Origin: Planctomycetota bacterium
Lineage (GTDB): Bacteria; Planctomycetota; Phycisphaerae; Phycisphaerales; UBA1924
DNA: 64,000 bases
Direction of reading: 5' to 3'
NCBI GenBank assembly: GCA_024280755.1
Contig: JAJRPN010000036.1
Location: forward strand, 1-64,000
Position 1 is the stretch's first letter. The number at the start of each line of letters is the position of its first letter. The notes under the pieces are model-generated. The model saw nothing but the letters and a program-made list of their open reading frames with translations, was not told the DNA's origin and did not search any database. Of this stretch, positions 54,299 through 62,437 are shown in pieces. The position numbers were made by a program, and so were the translations under genes.

Positions 54299-54844
54299 AT
54301 GGCCTCAGCACCAAGTACATCATCTCAGTCGGCTGAAGATGCCAAGGCATCAACCAGCCAGTTCCTACTTGATATTGATCAGGTAGATTTATCCCAAACA
54401 ATCGCTACACGCGAGCAGATGTTCAAGATGATCCCGCATCGTCATGAAATGGCATTGCTCGATCGCGTCGTCTGGAAGAGCGATAACGGACTCGCTGGTG
54501 TCGGAGCGCTCAAGGTTCGCGGCGATGAGTTCTGGGTGCGTGGGCATTTCCCAGGAACACCCATGTTCCCGGGGGTCCTCATGGTCGAAGCAGGGGCGCA
54601 GCTGAGCTGCTATCTCTACAACTGCCTCCAAGAAACCCCCAAGCTTTGTGCGTTCCTTCGGATCGACAAAGCCGTCTTCCGCCAGTCGGTGACGGTGGGT
54701 CAAGAAATCTTCTTGCTCTGCGATGTCATCAAAGCATCGGATCGAAGATTCGTCGCCGAGATCCAAGGCGTAGCCGATGGTCAGGTCTGTTTCGAAGCCA
54801 AAATCTCGGGCATGCGGATCGCTGATTTTGATCAAGATTCCTGA
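54299..54844 (+). CDS. 3-hydroxyacyl-ACP dehydratase, FabZ/FabA-like hotdog protein
   Basis: A 181-residue protein with one hotdog domain (about 40-175). The helix motif WVRGHFPGTPMFPGVLMVEAGAQ holds the catalytic His and Glu in the FabZ arrangement. MIPHRHEMALLDRV is the usual FabZ start (PHRxPxLLxDRV-like). It probably dehydrates 3-hydroxyacyl-ACP in fatty-acid or lipid-A-like synthesis. The first 35 residues are a Ser/Thr/Ala-rich extension not found in typical FabZ. The start at 54299 has CGGAG upstream. An intrinsic terminator follows the stop by 85 bases, so it may be a paralogue serving a separate unit. Confidence 0.85.
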   Translation: MASAPSTSSQSAEDAKASTSQFLLDIDQVDLSQTIATREQMFKMIPHRHEMALLDRVVWKSDNGLAGVGALKVRGDEFWVRGHFPGTPMFPGVLMVEAGAQLSCYLYNCLQETPKLCAFLRIDKAVFRQSVTVGQEIFLLCDVIKASDRRFVAEIQGVADGQVCFEAKISGMRIADFDQDS

Positions 54845-54928
54845 GTCATCTTTGAAAAGCAACAAGTGATTGAATCTGCACGCACCATCTCGGTTGATGT
54901 AGAAAAAAACAAAGAACAAAGCATTGTG

Positions 54929-54960
54929 CAAGGCACGCCTGACGGTGTGCCTTGTTCTTT
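54929..54960 (+). terminator. Terminator after the FabZ-like gene
   Basis: An 11-bp stem (54929-54939 with 54944-54954, one G-T pair) closed by TGAC and followed by TTCTTT. It lies within the longest upstream extension of the UvrC-like frame, which argues that translation of that gene begins later, at 54983. Confidence 0.7.
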
Positions 54961-54982
54961 GGTACCAACTTCTTTGGTATCA

Positions 54983-56065
54983 ATGATGTTCCCCTCATCG
55001 CGAGGTGTTGTCGAGATGATCGCCAACGATGGCTCGACGGTTTTGCTCGCAGCAACCGGGCATATCCGCTCGTTCATCGCACAACGGCTCAACGAAAACG
55101 CCGAGACCAGCAGCAAGGCGAATCTTGCCCCGATCACCGCCAAGATTATCGCCTATCCCACCGGCTCAGCGTTCGAATCTGACTGGATCGTCCACGAACG
55201 CGCCCGGGTGGTTGATGCCGATTTGTATACCAAACTCAACGATCAAAACCGCCGAGCGATGTTGGTGATGAATACGGGCTCAGGCACCTGGCGCGTCGAA
55301 GATACAGTCAGCCTGCAAGCAGGCGAGAAAGACATCGTCATCGGCCCAATCCTCACCAAAAAAGCAGCCGCTGCTTTGGGCGAAGCGTTCAACGATGTAT
55401 TCGAGTTGTGCAGGTTCCCCAAAGAACTCGCTTTGGCACCAATCGGAAATTCATGCGTCTACAAACAAATGGGGCACTGCCCGGGTACGTGCGATGGGTC
55501 AGAGCCTATGGATGCGTATCAGGAACGATTCGCAAACGCAATCGAGATCGCTTGCGCAGGCGTTGACGATTGGAGGCTACAGCTCAAATCCGAGATCCAA
55601 CAAGCAAGCACCGATCTCGATTTTGAACACGCTCAAATCGCCAAGCGCCAGCTTGACCAGGTCGAGAAGTTGCCTACAGATGCGATCGGGTTCGCACGCT
55701 CAATGCACACAATGAGCTGCGTCTGCATCACCCCATCTGTGCGCAAAGGCTGGGCGATGGTCTGGGTATTGGGAGCCGATGGATTAATCCCACTCGCTGC
55801 GGTGAACGAAGATCAGCAAGGCATCGAAACGACGATCAACATTACCCAAAGCCCAATCGGGCTTGGGCAGGTGCAACTCGATCGGTTCGCGTTGGTCGCC
55901 CGTCATTGGATGACTAAGCCCTCGCGCGCCAAACGCCGACGGGTGACGATTCTTGATACGAACACGACCAACTGGCAATCAAAGATCACGCAAGCGATCG
56001 CCGATGCGTGTTTGCCGGTCGATCTTGATCTCGACGACGAAGAACACACGCACATTGTGCGATAG
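54983..56065 (+). CDS. UvrC-like protein with degenerate GIY-YIG domain and UVR domain
   Basis: A 360-residue protein. Residues 1-85 align by pattern with the UvrC N-terminal nuclease: MFPSSRGVVEMIANDGSTVL corresponds to the PxxPGVYxxxDxxGxxLY segment, then HIRSFIAQRL corresponds to NLRxRL, and WIVHERARVVDADLYTKLND to the Glu-containing helix. GIY is GVV and the YIG Tyr is lost, although the Arg and Glu remain. Next come CVYKQMGHCPGTCDG, as in the UvrC Cys segment, and a UVR motif (LDFEHAQIAKRQLDQVEKL). The C-terminal RNase H-like and HhH domains of UvrC are missing. A start at 54983 fits UvrC starts and avoids the terminator. Function is uncertain; nuclease activity is doubtful. Confidence 0.7.
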   Translation: MMFPSSRGVVEMIANDGSTVLLAATGHIRSFIAQRLNENAETSSKANLAPITAKIIAYPTGSAFESDWIVHERARVVDADLYTKLNDQNRRAMLVMNTGSGTWRVEDTVSLQAGEKDIVIGPILTKKAAAALGEAFNDVFELCRFPKELALAPIGNSCVYKQMGHCPGTCDGSEPMDAYQERFANAIEIACAGVDDWRLQLKSEIQQASTDLDFEHAQIAKRQLDQVEKLPTDAIGFARSMHTMSCVCITPSVRKGWAMVWVLGADGLIPLAAVNEDQQGIETTINITQSPIGLGQVQLDRFALVARHWMTKPSRAKRRRVTILDTNTTNWQSKITQAIADACLPVDLDLDDEEHTHIVR

Positions 56066-56085
56066 AGTAAAGCGGGAGTATTGTC

Positions 56086-57168
56086 ATGAGCAAGCCATAT
56101 CCAATCGTGTTCGAACCGATCATCAAAGCCAAGGTCTGGGGCGGGCGTCGCTTAGCCGAGTATGGCAAGCACCTATCAAGTGATCAGCCCTATGGCGAAT
56201 CATGGGAGCTTGCGGATCTCGTTTCAACAAGCGTCTCTGGCGGCGGGGGCGATTCGGCGCATTCGTGTATCGCCAATGGCGAGCTCGAAGGCAAAACCAT
56301 TCAAGATGTGATCTTGCTCTGGGGCAATGATCTACTCGGCGATGCCAAGCTCACCGCAGAAGGCGGGTTCCCGCTCTTGGTTAAATACCTCGATGCACGC
56401 GAACACTTGAGCATCCAAGTTCATCCATCGCCAGCCTACGCCAACGCACATCCAGATGCGCACCTTAAAACCGAAAGCTGGTTTGTCCTCCAAGCAACCA
56501 CCGGCCCCAACGGCGAAGACCCGGTCATCTACAAAGGGTTCCAAGAAGGTGTTACCAAAGATGATCTCGCCAAAGCGATCATCGACGGCACGGTTCCCCA
56601 GCTTATGCGGAAAGAACTCGCCGTCGCCGGTCAATGCCACACCCTGCCTAGCGGCACAGTCCACGCGCTGGGCGCGGGGGTGCTGGTTGCTGAGATCCAA
56701 ACCCCAAGCGATACGACTTTCCGGGTATATGACTGGGCCAAGGAATATGGTCGTCAAGGGCGCGAGTTGCATCTTGAACAGGCAGTTGAATGTGCGAGCT
56801 TTGAGCATCCGCCCATCGCGACACATGCCGAGGCGTTCATGGCCGACGATATGGCGATGCTCGCCACGATGCCCCCTAAGATGGGCTCGACCCGTGATCG
56901 TGTCTCAACAACCGAGTTTTACACGATTGATGTGGTGAGCGCAAGCTGCGCAGCCGTTCCTGTGCTAGCTGATGACGAGTCGGGCGATCGACCGATCGTC
57001 GTGATGGTGATCAAGACGATGGGCGCTTCGATCGCTAGTGAATCCGAAGCGTTCGACGAAGTGGTGATCGAAGAAGGGCAGACGGTGTTGATTCCGTCAG
57101 CGATCGCCAAAGATTCAGTCTTGAGAGCAGGCCCAGGGACCGAGGCGATTGTGGCGAGGGTGCTTTAA
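56086..57168 (+). CDS. manA: Mannose-6-phosphate isomerase, class I
   Basis: Interconverts mannose-6-phosphate and fructose-6-phosphate, feeding GDP-mannose and related sugar nucleotides. Family landmarks are FEPIIKAKVWGGRRLAEYGK near the N-terminus, the zinc site with LSIQVHPSPAYA (Gln and His), TESWFVL (Glu) and SGTVHALGAGVLVAEIQTPS (His), and the downstream YDWAKEYGRQGRELH. The 360-residue length suits the short bacterial form. It is 20 bases after the UvrC-like gene, and its stop overlaps that of the convergent first AlgJ-like gene. A role in supplying the acetylated polysaccharide made next door is plausible. Confidence 0.93.
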   Translation: MSKPYPIVFEPIIKAKVWGGRRLAEYGKHLSSDQPYGESWELADLVSTSVSGGGGDSAHSCIANGELEGKTIQDVILLWGNDLLGDAKLTAEGGFPLLVKYLDAREHLSIQVHPSPAYANAHPDAHLKTESWFVLQATTGPNGEDPVIYKGFQEGVTKDDLAKAIIDGTVPQLMRKELAVAGQCHTLPSGTVHALGAGVLVAEIQTPSDTTFRVYDWAKEYGRQGRELHLEQAVECASFEHPPIATHAEAFMADDMAMLATMPPKMGSTRDRVSTTEFYTIDVVSASCAAVPVLADDESGDRPIVVMVIKTMGASIASESEAFDEVVIEEGQTVLIPSAIAKDSVLRAGPGTEAIVARVL

Positions 57169-58361
57169 CTTCCAAAGAACTCAATTGCTCGGCGAATAAT
57201 GTGGCGCTCGGCGGTTTGGAAGTAAACGCGGTCGTAGGTATCGAGGGCTTCTTTGAAGAAGGCCTGGTCTACGGTGCCGATGTGGATCAAATCTACTTCT
57301 TCGAAGAACTGCGACAAGGTCGGATGGAGGTAGTGCCCGATGAATGAATCGAAGAGGATCAGGGTCTTGCCAGGGATCAGAGGCTCGGCGTTTGGCCCCG
57401 CGATTGGGCGGTTAACCACATGGCGGGGGTTGTAGTAGGACACCTTGTTGATGGTGAGGTAGTCGGGGTTATCGACTCGTTTAGGAGTATCGGCAGTCAC
57501 CCCTTTTTTGTGTTCTGTTTCCCAGAGTTCGACAATCTCGATGCCCGGGCGATGGATCTGAACTCTGGTTTGGTCTTCGGTCATATCCCAGTCGCCGACG
57601 AGTTTGGCAATATCAGGGACAAGGGTTTCTTCCCATTCGATCGTTCGCTGGGAGTCATCCCAAAGCGATGGGTCCACAGCATCAATCATTGCGCGGGCGA
57701 GCACCATTGCACCCAAGGAGTTGTAGTGCGAGCCTGCGGGTTCGTAGATGAGTTCGTCGGAGACAGCTTTGAGTGCGAAGGTTGGCGTCCAGACATCAAT
57801 GAGGTAGGGGGCATCTGGCTTGGCGAAGTACCCATAGAGCAGTTCGCGCTGCTCTAGGCTCGTTGCGTACTTGGCCTGCGATTCTTCGGTGAGCATCTCA
57901 GGGTAGATGCTTACTTTGTTGGGTGCGACGACAATGAAAAGCTCAGCCTTGAAGGTGTTCTCGGCGATAAAGGATTCGATCGCATCGATCGCTTGGTGGG
58001 TTTCTTCGAGGGTGCCCAGGTCCTCGGCGAGCGATTTTTTAAAGAACAACCAGCCGGGCTTTCCAAGCTCGACTTTGTCGGAAATGTGATCGCCCGAGCG
58101 AGCAGGGAAGACCACACGCTTGGCAGTGACCATCTGTTTGCGGAAGGGGACTCGGTCTTCGATTGCTCGTGAGACGCCCGACCACCAGGCAGCATCGATA
58201 ATGCTTGAAGCTGACTGGAGATGGGGGAAGGAGTTGGGTGTACGGTTTTCTATGTCATGCACAAACGAGAGCGATTGCGCAATCCGAAACGGCGCAATCA
58301 CGATTGGCAGGCAAATCATGCCTAAGCAAGCGATTCCGGTGATGGTGCGCGATAAAGTCAC
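57165..58361 (-). CDS. AlgJ/AlgX-like SGNH acetyltransferase, tandem paralogue 1
   Basis: A 398-residue protein with an N-terminal signal anchor (TITGIACLGMICLPIVIAPF) and a periplasmic domain of the alginate O-acetylation type. The Asp/His element is near GSHYNSLGAMVLA. The nucleophile Ser is in LILFDSFIGHYLHPTLSQFF, where the usual GDSF is FDSF, and the active-site WWxxxSRAxEDRVPFR motif is present near residue 60. These proteins transfer acetyl groups, delivered across the membrane by the MBOAT protein, onto an exported polysaccharide. The start is a GTG that overlaps the preceding stop (GTGA). Last gene of the operon. Confidence 0.8.
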   Translation of the reverse strand: MTLSRTITGIACLGMICLPIVIAPFRIAQSLSFVHDIENRTPNSFPHLQSASSIIDAAWWSGVSRAIEDRVPFRKQMVTAKRVVFPARSGDHISDKVELGKPGWLFFKKSLAEDLGTLEETHQAIDAIESFIAENTFKAELFIVVAPNKVSIYPEMLTEESQAKYATSLEQRELLYGYFAKPDAPYLIDVWTPTFALKAVSDELIYEPAGSHYNSLGAMVLARAMIDAVDPSLWDDSQRTIEWEETLVPDIAKLVGDWDMTEDQTRVQIHRPGIEIVELWETEHKKGVTADTPKRVDNPDYLTINKVSYYNPRHVVNRPIAGPNAEPLIPGKTLILFDSFIGHYLHPTLSQFFEEVDLIHIGTVDQAFFKEALDTYDRVYFQTAERHIIRRAIEFFGS

Positions 58362-59530
58362 GGTGTGGATCCATCCGTTTGGCTGAAGTATTCGATCGCC
58401 CGCTCGGGGAAGTAGTGTTCGGCGCTCTGAAAGTATACCCGGTCGTAGGTATCGAGGGCTTTGCGGAACTCGCTTGGAGTGATGTACCCGACATGGATAA
58501 AAGTGATGTCGTTGAAGAACTGGCTCAGGGTTGGGTAGAGGTAGACGGCGATGAACGAATCGTGGATAATGAGGGTTTTTCCAGCAATCATTTTGTGGGT
58601 GGTTGATTCGCTGACGATGCGTTTGTGGTTGTGGTAGGCGATGTCTTGGATGCTCAGAAACTCTGGGTGCTCGATGAGCCGATTATCATCGTAGAGGGCG
58701 ACGATAGTGACGCCCGGGCGTTTGATTTGTGAGCGAGTGTAGGTCTCGGTGCGGTTCCATTCACCGCCGCGCTGGGCGAGTTCGGGGTTGATAGTCCTAG
58801 TCCACAGGTCGATCAGATCCGCATGATCCCAGAGCGAACGGTCTACAGCGTCGACCATTTCTCTCGCCATAACCATCGCACCGATGGAGTTGTAGTGCGA
58901 GCCCATTTTTTCGTAGATTAACTCATCGAGTTGATCTTTGCGACGGCGCATCGCAGACCAGATATCGAGTTGGCGATGCTGATCTTCTTGGGCGAACCAT
59001 GATTGGAGCCGATCGCGCTGGGGGATGCTCGGCTCGTAGATCGCTCGGGAAGAGTCGATAAGTTTCTCTGGATAGATCGTCGCTTTGTCAGGGGCCGCCA
59101 AGATGAACAGGTCTGCGCTGAAGTTGCTTGAAGCAAGGAAAGTATCCATCGCGTCGATCGCATGCTCGACATACTCCATCGATCCCAAGTCTTTGGCGAG
59201 GGAGGCGTACCAGAAGAGCCAGTCGCCCTCGCCAAATGCGATGGTCGTCGAGGCGATCCCGGCCGATCCCGAGATGTTTAATGTTCGTTCGAGTGAGATT
59301 ATCTGTTTGCGGAAGGGGATGCGGTCTTCAAAGGCTGCGGATATCTGGGACCACCAGTTTGAATCGAGCAGGTTGCGAGCGGACGCGAGGGGTGGGAAGG
59401 TATTGGGCGAGCGATTTTCTATTTTGCGGACGAAGCCCAGGGAGTTTTTGATCTGCATCGGTGCGAGTACCAATGGCGAGCAGGTCGCCGCGAGGCAGAT
59501 GATTCCAGAGATGGTGCGAGAGTTGGTCAT
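58358..59530 (-). CDS. AlgJ/AlgX-like SGNH acetyltransferase, tandem paralogue 2
   Basis: A 390-residue paralogue with the same layout. It has a signal anchor (TISGIICLAATCSPLVLAP), WWSQISAAFEDRIPFRKQII near the N-terminus, MGSHYNSIGAMVMAREMVD, and the nucleophile segment LIIHDSFIAVYLYPTLSQFF (HDSF rather than GDSF). It overlaps the next gene by GTGA and follows paralogue 3 by 6 bases. Sequence differences in the variable middle region (DQHRQLDIWSAMRRRKDQLD) suggest that the copies recognise different acceptor positions or polymers. Confidence 0.8.
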   Translation of the reverse strand: MTNSRTISGIICLAATCSPLVLAPMQIKNSLGFVRKIENRSPNTFPPLASARNLLDSNWWSQISAAFEDRIPFRKQIISLERTLNISGSAGIASTTIAFGEGDWLFWYASLAKDLGSMEYVEHAIDAMDTFLASSNFSADLFILAAPDKATIYPEKLIDSSRAIYEPSIPQRDRLQSWFAQEDQHRQLDIWSAMRRRKDQLDELIYEKMGSHYNSIGAMVMAREMVDAVDRSLWDHADLIDLWTRTINPELAQRGGEWNRTETYTRSQIKRPGVTIVALYDDNRLIEHPEFLSIQDIAYHNHKRIVSESTTHKMIAGKTLIIHDSFIAVYLYPTLSQFFNDITFIHVGYITPSEFRKALDTYDRVYFQSAEHYFPERAIEYFSQTDGSTP

Positions 59531-59536
59531 GCCCAG

Positions 59537-60700
59537 TTATTTCTTCCCGTTGTCAAAGTAGAGATTCACCCTTTGCGCAAATACCCGTTCCACGCTCTCA
59601 AAGTACACCCGATCATATTGATCGAGTGCTTGACGAAGTTGTGCAGGAGAAAGATGCCCGACATGAATGAACTTGATATCTTCAAAAAACTGAGAGATCG
59701 TGGGGTACAAATAACTCGCAATGAACGAATCATGAACGACCAGTGTTTTTCCTGGGATTAATTGACGATCACTCGATTGCTGTGTGACTCTTCTCGTGTG
59801 GTTATATTCGATTGTATCGATACTGAGATACTCGGGAGAGTCATAGAGTTGGTCGTTGTCCCAGAGAGCTGTTATCTCAACTCCATCTCGTCGGACTTGG
59901 AGCTTTGTTACTGTATCTTTGTAATCGAGCAATCCTCCCATTTTCGCAAGATCAGGCGTGAATGTACGCGTCCAAATAGGGGCAATTTCAGTCGAATCCC
60001 AAAGAGTCGGATCAACAGCATCGATCATGGCCTTTGCAAGGACCATCGCACCAAGCGAGTTGTAGTGTGAGCCGCCAGGTTCATATATGATCTCTTGCGA
60101 GCTCGCTTTGAGCTGGTGCATCGGCGTCCAAACATCAAGACGCTCAGGATAACCCGGGCTTGAGAACCAGCGATACATCAACTCACGCTGAGGCTTACTT
60201 GAAACAAAAAGGTCCAAAGCATGCGAAGAGAGCATTTCCGGGTATATCCCAGCCTTGTCAGGTGCTGCGACAAAGTACAAATCTGCTTTGAAACTCGAGT
60301 TCTCAAGAAATTGATCGATCGATGATAACGCTTTCTGGGTATCGTCGATCGAGCCGAGTGTATTTGCGAGCGAGTCATAATAAAATAACCAGTCGTCTTG
60401 GCCACGGATGACCTGATCGTTGAGCAGTTCGACTTGATCGCGAGCGAATAACCCTTGATGCAGACGAGTCACTTGTTCGCGATAGGGCACGCGATCTTCC
60501 ATTGCCCGTGAAACAGATGCCCACCAGTTTGCATCAATCAGATTTGATGCCGAGTTCAATGCAGGAAAAGAGTTGGGTGTTCGATTCTCTATGTTATGCA
60601 CAAATGCCAGAGATTGCGTGATTCGAAACGGTGCAACTGCCAAAGGCACGCAGATCGCACCAAGGCAGAGTATCCCAGAGATGGTGCGAGAGTTAATCAT
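59537..60700 (-). CDS. AlgJ/AlgX-like SGNH acetyltransferase, tandem paralogue 3
   Basis: A 387-residue paralogue, the first of the three in the direction of transcription. It has TISGILCLGAICVPLAVAPF as signal anchor, WWASVSRAMEDRVPYREQV, PGGSHYNSLGAMVLAKAMID and LVVHDSFIASYLYPTISQFF. DNA composition is a little AT-richer than in the other two copies. It lies 18 bases after the MBOAT gene and so is probably cotranslated with the acyl donor transporter. It shares with paralogue 1 the N-terminal ENRTPNSFP motif. Confidence 0.8.
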   Translation of the reverse strand: MINSRTISGILCLGAICVPLAVAPFRITQSLAFVHNIENRTPNSFPALNSASNLIDANWWASVSRAMEDRVPYREQVTRLHQGLFARDQVELLNDQVIRGQDDWLFYYDSLANTLGSIDDTQKALSSIDQFLENSSFKADLYFVAAPDKAGIYPEMLSSHALDLFVSSKPQRELMYRWFSSPGYPERLDVWTPMHQLKASSQEIIYEPGGSHYNSLGAMVLAKAMIDAVDPTLWDSTEIAPIWTRTFTPDLAKMGGLLDYKDTVTKLQVRRDGVEITALWDNDQLYDSPEYLSIDTIEYNHTRRVTQQSSDRQLIPGKTLVVHDSFIASYLYPTISQFFEDIKFIHVGHLSPAQLRQALDQYDRVYFESVERVFAQRVNLYFDNGKK

Positions 60701-60718
60701 GGGTATGTAAAAACAGGT

Positions 60719-62146
60719 TTAGAACTGGAAATACAAGAATGGTGAGAATGTGCCGTTGATGATCAGCATGAGCGTGAGCGGGAGTGCAATAAGCACAAGG
60801 ATGCCACGAAGCACCGCAGCAAAGCGTGTATCCGCGTTTTCAATGATCGGCCCGAGTGCAAAGTTGCGAGGCGCGAAGAAGATCAACGAGCCAATGCTCA
60901 ATGCGATGATGGTCTGGATAGATACGAGCCGGAGCAGGGCCGTCGAGAAGAACCCGGTATTGCCCCCGAAGAGTGCGTAGAAATAATCGCCAGCTTCACT
61001 GAGCGATTCCGCACGGAACACCACCCAGCCCATCATGACGAGGAACACGACGATAAAGCGATTGAGCACGAGTTTGAACCCGGTTGGGCGTTCTTTTTTA
61101 TCGAGGAAGCGATCGACGATGAGCCAGAACCCGTGGAAGATGCCCCAGACGATGAATGTCCAGTTTGCCCCGTGCCAGAACCCCGTGAGTAAGAATACAA
61201 AGATCAGGTTGCGATAGGTCATTAACTTCGAGCAGCGTGAGCCACCCAGCGGGAAGTAGACATAGTCGCGGAACCATTCCGAGAGCGTGACATGCCAGCG
61301 TCGCCAGAACTCAGTCATCGAGGCCGACGAGTACGGATGCTTGAAGTTTTCGGGGAAAGTAAACCCAAAGATCCGTCCAAGCCCGATCGCCATATCGGAG
61401 TAGCCTGAGAAATCGAAGTAGATCTGGATGGTGTAGGCGAGGATCCCGATCCACGCGTCGTTGGTGGTGATGTCGCCCGAGTTGTTGAAGGCGGCGTTGG
61501 CGATCGGGCTCACCGAATCCGCAATCAACACCTTCTTACAAAGCCCGAGCATAAACCTGTTCATGCCGGCGGTGACATTGTCAAGCGAGAAGGTACGCGT
61601 GACGAGCTGTGATGCGACTTGGTGATACCGAACGATCGGCCCAGCGATCAGTTGGGGGAACAGCGAGACATACAACGCAAAGTCGAGCGGATTCTTGAGC
61701 GCCTTGCCGTTGCCTTTGGCGATATCGAAGACATACGAGTTCGCCTGGAAGGTAAAGAACGAGATCCCGATCGGAAGCATGACCGGGGTCCAATCCATCC
61801 CCTGATAATCAATCGCAGCAGCGACCCCGTTGATCTGATCCACAAAGAAGTTGGCGTATTTGAACCACCCGAGGATGCCGATGTTGAAGACAACAGACCA
61901 GCCGACGATGTGCTTGAGTTTTCTCGATTGGTCGGCTTGCTTGGCTTTGCCCGCGAAGTGTCCAAAGACCCAGTTGCCCATGATCGAGACCAAAAGCCAC
62001 CCAATAAACCACCCGCCACCCCACAGATAAAACAGCATGCTCGCGGCAAGGAGTACAAAGTTGCGTGCACGCCGAGGAGCGATCGCGTACAACAACAGCA
62101 CGATCGGAAAGAAGACAAACAGGAATGTCTGGGATGAGAATACCAT
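60719..62146 (-). CDS. MBOAT-family O-acyltransferase (AlgI-like)
   Basis: A 475-residue polytopic protein with about eleven membrane helices. MBOAT landmarks are MTEFWRRWHVTLSEWFRDYV, YFPLGGSRCSKLMTYRNL, and GFWHGANWTFIVWGIFHGFW with the catalytic His. AlgI-type proteins pass acetyl groups from a cytoplasmic donor to the periplasmic AlgJ/AlgX proteins, which are encoded next (three copies). The true start is MVFSSQTFLFVFF at 62146; the open frame beyond it reads into a family A repeat and is not protein. It follows the DegT gene across that repeat, so it may be in the same operon. Confidence 0.92.
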   Translation of the reverse strand: MVFSSQTFLFVFFPIVLLLYAIAPRRARNFVLLAASMLFYLWGGGWFIGWLLVSIMGNWVFGHFAGKAKQADQSRKLKHIVGWSVVFNIGILGWFKYANFFVDQINGVAAAIDYQGMDWTPVMLPIGISFFTFQANSYVFDIAKGNGKALKNPLDFALYVSLFPQLIAGPIVRYHQVASQLVTRTFSLDNVTAGMNRFMLGLCKKVLIADSVSPIANAAFNNSGDITTNDAWIGILAYTIQIYFDFSGYSDMAIGLGRIFGFTFPENFKHPYSSASMTEFWRRWHVTLSEWFRDYVYFPLGGSRCSKLMTYRNLIFVFLLTGFWHGANWTFIVWGIFHGFWLIVDRFLDKKERPTGFKLVLNRFIVVFLVMMGWVVFRAESLSEAGDYFYALFGGNTGFFSTALLRLVSIQTIIALSIGSLIFFAPRNFALGPIIENADTRFAAVLRGILVLIALPLTLMLIINGTFSPFLYFQF

Positions 62147-62188
62147 ATGAGGGGAGAGTATACGCCGATATGCTCGCCGATGCCATTT

Positions 62189-62338
62189 CTCCTCCCCGGG
62201 CTTCCGGGGGAGATGCCCGCTCCTTCGCGGGCGGAGGGGGGCTTTGACATACTCCTTGTGAGTCATCAAGAGAAGAAAAAACCAAGACCTCCTCCGTCTG
62301 CTGCGCAGCCACCTCCCCCGCAGGCGCGGGGGAGGAGA
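62189..62338. repeat. Palindromic intergenic repeat, family A, copy 5
   Basis: A 150-bp copy between the DegT and MBOAT genes. The outer arms TCCTCCCCGGGCTTCCGGG and CCCGCAGGCGCGGGGGAGGA are not exact complements, unlike copy 1. The tips are CCCGCTCCTTCGCGGG and GCTGCGCAGC. A central AT-rich hinge (GAGTCATCAAGAGAAG) is shared with copies 1 and 4. Confidence 0.8.
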
Positions 62339-62437
62339 GTATGCGGGCATCGAAATGTATGGCAAAATAATTGCAGGATAGAAAAAACCGCTCCCTTACG
62401 GTCGCGGCTCGTTCAGTCTACTGATCATCTGAGCACC

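Noticed and set aside
54866-54982. GTG-started N-terminal extension of the UvrC-like protein
   Set aside because: It crosses an intrinsic terminator of the FabZ-like gene, and the UvrC-type N-terminus begins at 54983.
60719-62365. A 73-residue N-terminal extension of the MBOAT protein
   Set aside because: The extension is a translation of the family A repeat; the natural AlgI-like start is MVFSSQTFLF at 62146.
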